From the NCBI GenBank assembly GCA_944389475.1, contig CALXMM010000011.1:1-64000 (forward strand): a stretch of DNA of 64,000 nucleotides. The letters run 5' to 3'. Shown here piece by piece: positions 61,769 through 64,000 of this stretch (positions are counted from its first letter, which is position 1; the number at the start of each line of letters is the position of its first letter). A program made the position numbers and the translations under genes. Below the pieces are notes generated by a model. The model was not told where the DNA came from, did no database searches, and saw only the letters and a program-made list of their open reading frames with translations. The stretch is from an uncultured Clostridia bacterium (GTDB lineage: Bacteria; Bacillota; Clostridia; TANB77; CAG-508).

Positions 61769-63415
61769 ATGCAAGATATTGAGATTGCAAGAAATGCAAA
61801 ATTAAAAAATATAAATGAAATTGCAAAAAAATTAGGAATAGGCGAAGATTATCTAGAACAATATGGAAAATATAAAGCCAAAATATCCTTAGAATATTAT
61901 AATAAGATAAAAGATAATAAAGATGGAAAATTAATATTAGTTACTGCAATAAATCCAACACCACTGGGAGAAGGAAAAACTACTGCTTCAATTGGAATTG
62001 CAGATGCTTTTAATAAAATAAATAAAAAAGCAATATTAACTTTAAGAGAACCATCATTGGGACCAGTATTTGGAATTAAAGGTGGAGCTACCGGAGGAGG
62101 ATATTCTCAAGTAGCGCCTATGGAAGATATTAATTTGCATTTTACAGGTGATATACACGCAATAACAACAGCGAATAATCTTTTAAGCGCTATGATAGAT
62201 AATCACATTTGGCAAGGAAATGAATTACAAATAGAAAAGGTTACATGGAAAAGATGCTTAGATTTAAATGATAGAGCATTAAGAAAAGTTGAAGTATCTC
62301 TTTCTGGAGAGAAAAATATGAAACCAAGAGAAGATGGATTTGATATTACAGTTGCTTCAGAAATAATGGCAATTTTATGCTTATCTAAGGATATGAATGA
62401 TTTAAAAAGAAGATTGGGCAATATTGTTATAGGATATAATAAAGACAATGAGCCTGTAACTTGTAAAGATTTAAAAGCAGATGGAAGTTTAGCTGTAATT
62501 CTTAAAGATGCTATAAAGCCAAATTTAGTACAAACATTAGAAAATAATCCTGTATTAATACATGGTGGACCATTTGCCAATATTGCGCATGGCTGTAATA
62601 GTATTATTGCAACTAAAATGGCTTTAGAAATGGGAGAATATGTTGTTACAGAAGCTGGTTTTGGAGCTGACTTAGGGGCAGAAAAATTTTTAGATATAAA
62701 ATGTAGGTTATTAGAAAAAGCTCCAGATGCAGTTGTAATTGTTGCTACATTAAGAGCATTAAAATATCATGGTGGTGCTAGCAAAGAAGAATGTTCTAAA
62801 GAAAATGTAGAAGCACTAGAAATAGGAATCCATAATTTATTAAGACATATAGAAAATATAAAGAAATATGGATTAACTCCTATTGTGGCAATAAATAAAT
62901 TTGTAACAGATACAGAATCAGAAATAGAAGTGTTAAAAAATAAATTACAAGGAATTGTAGAATATAGTTTATTAGAAAATTGGGAAAAAGGTGGAGATGG
63001 AGCTGTAGATTTAGCTCAAAAACTTGTAAAAATATGTGACAAGGAACATGATTTTAAATATATTTATGATATTAACGATACTATAGAAAATAAAATTAAA
63101 TCTATTGCCAAAAAAATATATGGAGCAACAGATGTAGAATATTCAGATAGAGCAAAAGAGCAACTAGAAAAAATAAATGATTTAAAAATACCAGTATGTA
63201 TAGCCAAAACTCAATATTCATTTTCTGACAATCCAAAAGATTTATTATGTGATAAACCATTTAATATTCATGTTTCGGAATTAGCATTAAAATCCGGTGC
63301 TGAATTTGTTGTTGTATTAACTGGAAAAATAATGACAATGCCAGGACTTCCAAAAAGACCTGCTGCAGAAAAAATAAATATTGACCAAAATGGAATAATA
63401 GAAGGAATATTTTAA
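61769..63415 (+). CDS. fhs: Formate-tetrahydrofolate ligase
   Basis: 548 residues, normal length. ATP site TPLGEGKTT (about 68-76), then [32 protein letters not shown] and [34 protein letters not shown] and [10 protein letters not shown]. It makes 10-formyl-THF from formate and ATP for purines and one-carbon flux, fitting an anaerobic life. TTAGGAGA upstream; a long terminator follows. Confidence 0.96.
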   Translation: MQDIEIARNAKLKNINEIAKKLGIGEDYLEQYGKYKAKISLEYYNKIKDNKDGKLILVTAINPTPLGEGKTTASIGIADAFNKINKKAILTLREPSLGPVFGIKGGATGGGYSQVAPMEDINLHFTGDIHAITTANNLLSAMIDNHIWQGNELQIEKVTWKRCLDLNDRALRKVEVSLSGEKNMKPREDGFDITVASEIMAILCLSKDMNDLKRRLGNIVIGYNKDNEPVTCKDLKADGSLAVILKDAIKPNLVQTLENNPVLIHGGPFANIAHGCNSIIATKMALEMGEYVVTEAGFGADLGAEKFLDIKCRLLEKAPDAVVIVATLRALKYHGGASKEECSKENVEALEIGIHNLLRHIENIKKYGLTPIVAINKFVTDTESEIEVLKNKLQGIVEYSLLENWEKGGDGAVDLAQKLVKICDKEHDFKYIYDINDTIENKIKSIAKKIYGATDVEYSDRAKEQLEKINDLKIPVCIAKTQYSFSDNPKDLLCDKPFNIHVSELALKSGAEFVVVLTGKIMTMPGLPKRPAAEKINIDQNGIIEGIF

Positions 63416-63426
63416 TATACTGTATA

Positions 63427-63484
63427 AAAACACCATTTATGGATAAAATAATTTTAAATTATTTTATGAGAGTGGTGTTTTTTT
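63427..63484 (+). terminator. Terminator after fhs
   Basis: AAAACACCA pairs with TGGTGTTTT at its two ends (about 63427-63435 and 63473-63481), with inner pairing ATAAAATAATTT/TTATTTTAT. It overlaps the expected ribosome-binding region of the next gene. Confidence 0.75.
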
Positions 63485-64000
63485 ATGATAAAGAAAATAT
63501 GTATAAGTTTATTAATTATCATATTATTAACAACAGGATGTTTTATAATAATTACTAATGTGCCAGAAGAAAATAATGTAGAGGCACTTTCTAAATATGG
63601 TTCTAGAGGAAGTGAAGTTACCCAAATTCAAACAAAATTAAAAAGATGGGGGTATTATAAAGGAAATATAGATGGAATTTATGGTAGTCAAACAGTAGAA
63701 GCAGTAAAATATTTCCAAAGAAAAAATAATCTTGCAGTAGATGGAATTGCAGGTAAAAATACATTAGAAGCAATGGGCATATTTAATTCTTCATCTAATT
63801 CATCATCAAGTTCAAATTCATCAGATTTGAATTTATTGTCAAGAGTTATTTATGGAGAGGCAAGAGGTGAACCATATACTGGACAAGTTGCTGTAGGTGC
63901 TGTTGTGTTAAATAGAGTAAGAAGTAGTTCGTTTCCAAATACGATTTCTGGAGTTGTATACCAAAGTGGAGCTTTTGATGCAGTTCGTGATGGACAAATC
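63485..64000 (+). CDS. SleB-like spore cortex/cell-wall hydrolase (5' part, cut by the window end)
   Basis: 172 residues are visible. Signal/anchor segment (ICISLLIIILLTTGCF), then a peptidoglycan-binding domain (SRGSEVTQIQTKLKRWGYYKG, DGIYGSQTVEAVKYFQRKNNLAVDG; about 40-95), a Ser/Asn linker, and the start of the SleB hydrolase domain (LLSRVIYGEARGEPYTGQVAVGAVVLNRVRSSSFPNTI). SleB degrades spore cortex during germination; related enzymes act on vegetative walls. The ribosome-binding site is weak (GAGAGTGG) and inside the fhs terminator hairpin. Confidence 0.88.
   Translation, partial: MIKKICISLLIIILLTTGCFIIITNVPEENNVEALSKYGSRGSEVTQIQTKLKRWGYYKGNIDGIYGSQTVEAVKYFQRKNNLAVDGIAGKNTLEAMGIFNSSSNSSSSSNSSDLNLLSRVIYGEARGEPYTGQVAVGAVVLNRVRSSSFPNTISGVVYQSGAFDAVRDGQI

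Overview
The window is very AT-rich, and its core genes are those of an anaerobic Gram-positive of the Clostridia. It carries a trimeric [FeFe]-hydrogenase (hydCBA), formate-tetrahydrofolate ligase (fhs), an AccD/AccA/FabI fatty-acid block, Asp23/AmaP/DUF2273 envelope genes, RemA (YlzA/DUF370), a Bce-type peptide-resistance module, a class B sortase with a sorting-signal substrate, and at the right edge the start of a SleB-like cortex hydrolase. SleB suggests a spore former. No rRNA, CRISPR array or complete insertion sequence was seen. One tRNA (Leu, anticodon TAG) is present.

Region 1 (about 1-28.3 kb) is accessory. It opens with mobile-element-type genes: a RusA-like resolvase and a replication-relaxation-like winged-helix protein preceded by a 19-bp RNA hairpin. 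A dense defence island follows: (i) a type I restriction-modification operon hsdM-(HEPN-like)-hsdS-hsdR; (ii) a GHKL ATPase and a STAS-winged-helix protein; (iii) a bacterial ubiquitin-like operon (a single-domain Ubl, a DUF6791-ThiF E1, a DUF6527 metal-binding protein) behind a structured leader with a 13-codon ORF; (iv) a small membrane protein and a metallophosphoesterase; (v) RloA/RloB (AbiL-like) and two membrane proteins; (vi) three overlapping genes ending in a PUA-like/Mrr-like endonuclease; (vii) a J-domain-less DnaJ C-terminal protein, a DnaB C-terminal ATPase and a broken PHP fragment; (viii) a PD-(D/E)XK nuclease with a beta-CASP metallo-beta-lactamase protein; (ix) a WYL regulator and a CbbX/SpoVK-like AAA+ protein whose ribosome-binding site lies inside a 21-bp hairpin. 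A FAD/Rieske oxidoreductase gene with a deletion and frameshift marks the right side of the island.

Region 2 (28.3-50.4 kb) mixes metabolic and envelope functions: hydCBA behind a promoter with two identical-type 11-bp palindromes 42 bp apart, a CYTH protein, accD-accA-fabI, a free-standing FtsK-gamma-like domain, a MYG1 protein, a TPKTG surface protein with sortase B, tRNA-Leu, bceRSAB-type genes, a monofunctional transglycosylase and a pentapeptide-repeat protein. Several genes here are damaged (an in-frame stop at 38328, a frameshift near 42466, a Cys-rich remnant on the minus strand at 34.8-35.0 kb).

Region 3 (50.6-64 kb) is a compact housekeeping run on the plus strand: rsmE, a charged membrane protein, yicC, remA, rpoZ, gmk, priA, def, fmt, asp23-amaP-DUF2273, nusB, xseA, xseB, a DUF212 protein, fhs and the 5' part of a sleB-like gene.

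The strongest candidates for new biology are the ubiquitin-like operon with its leader RNA (9.95-11.9 kb), the WYL/hairpin/AAA+ unit (24.4-27.0 kb), the nuclease plus beta-CASP pair (21.9-24.2 kb) and the hydrogenase operator pair (29.73-29.78 kb). All functional statements rest on reading motifs by eye; no database search was possible.
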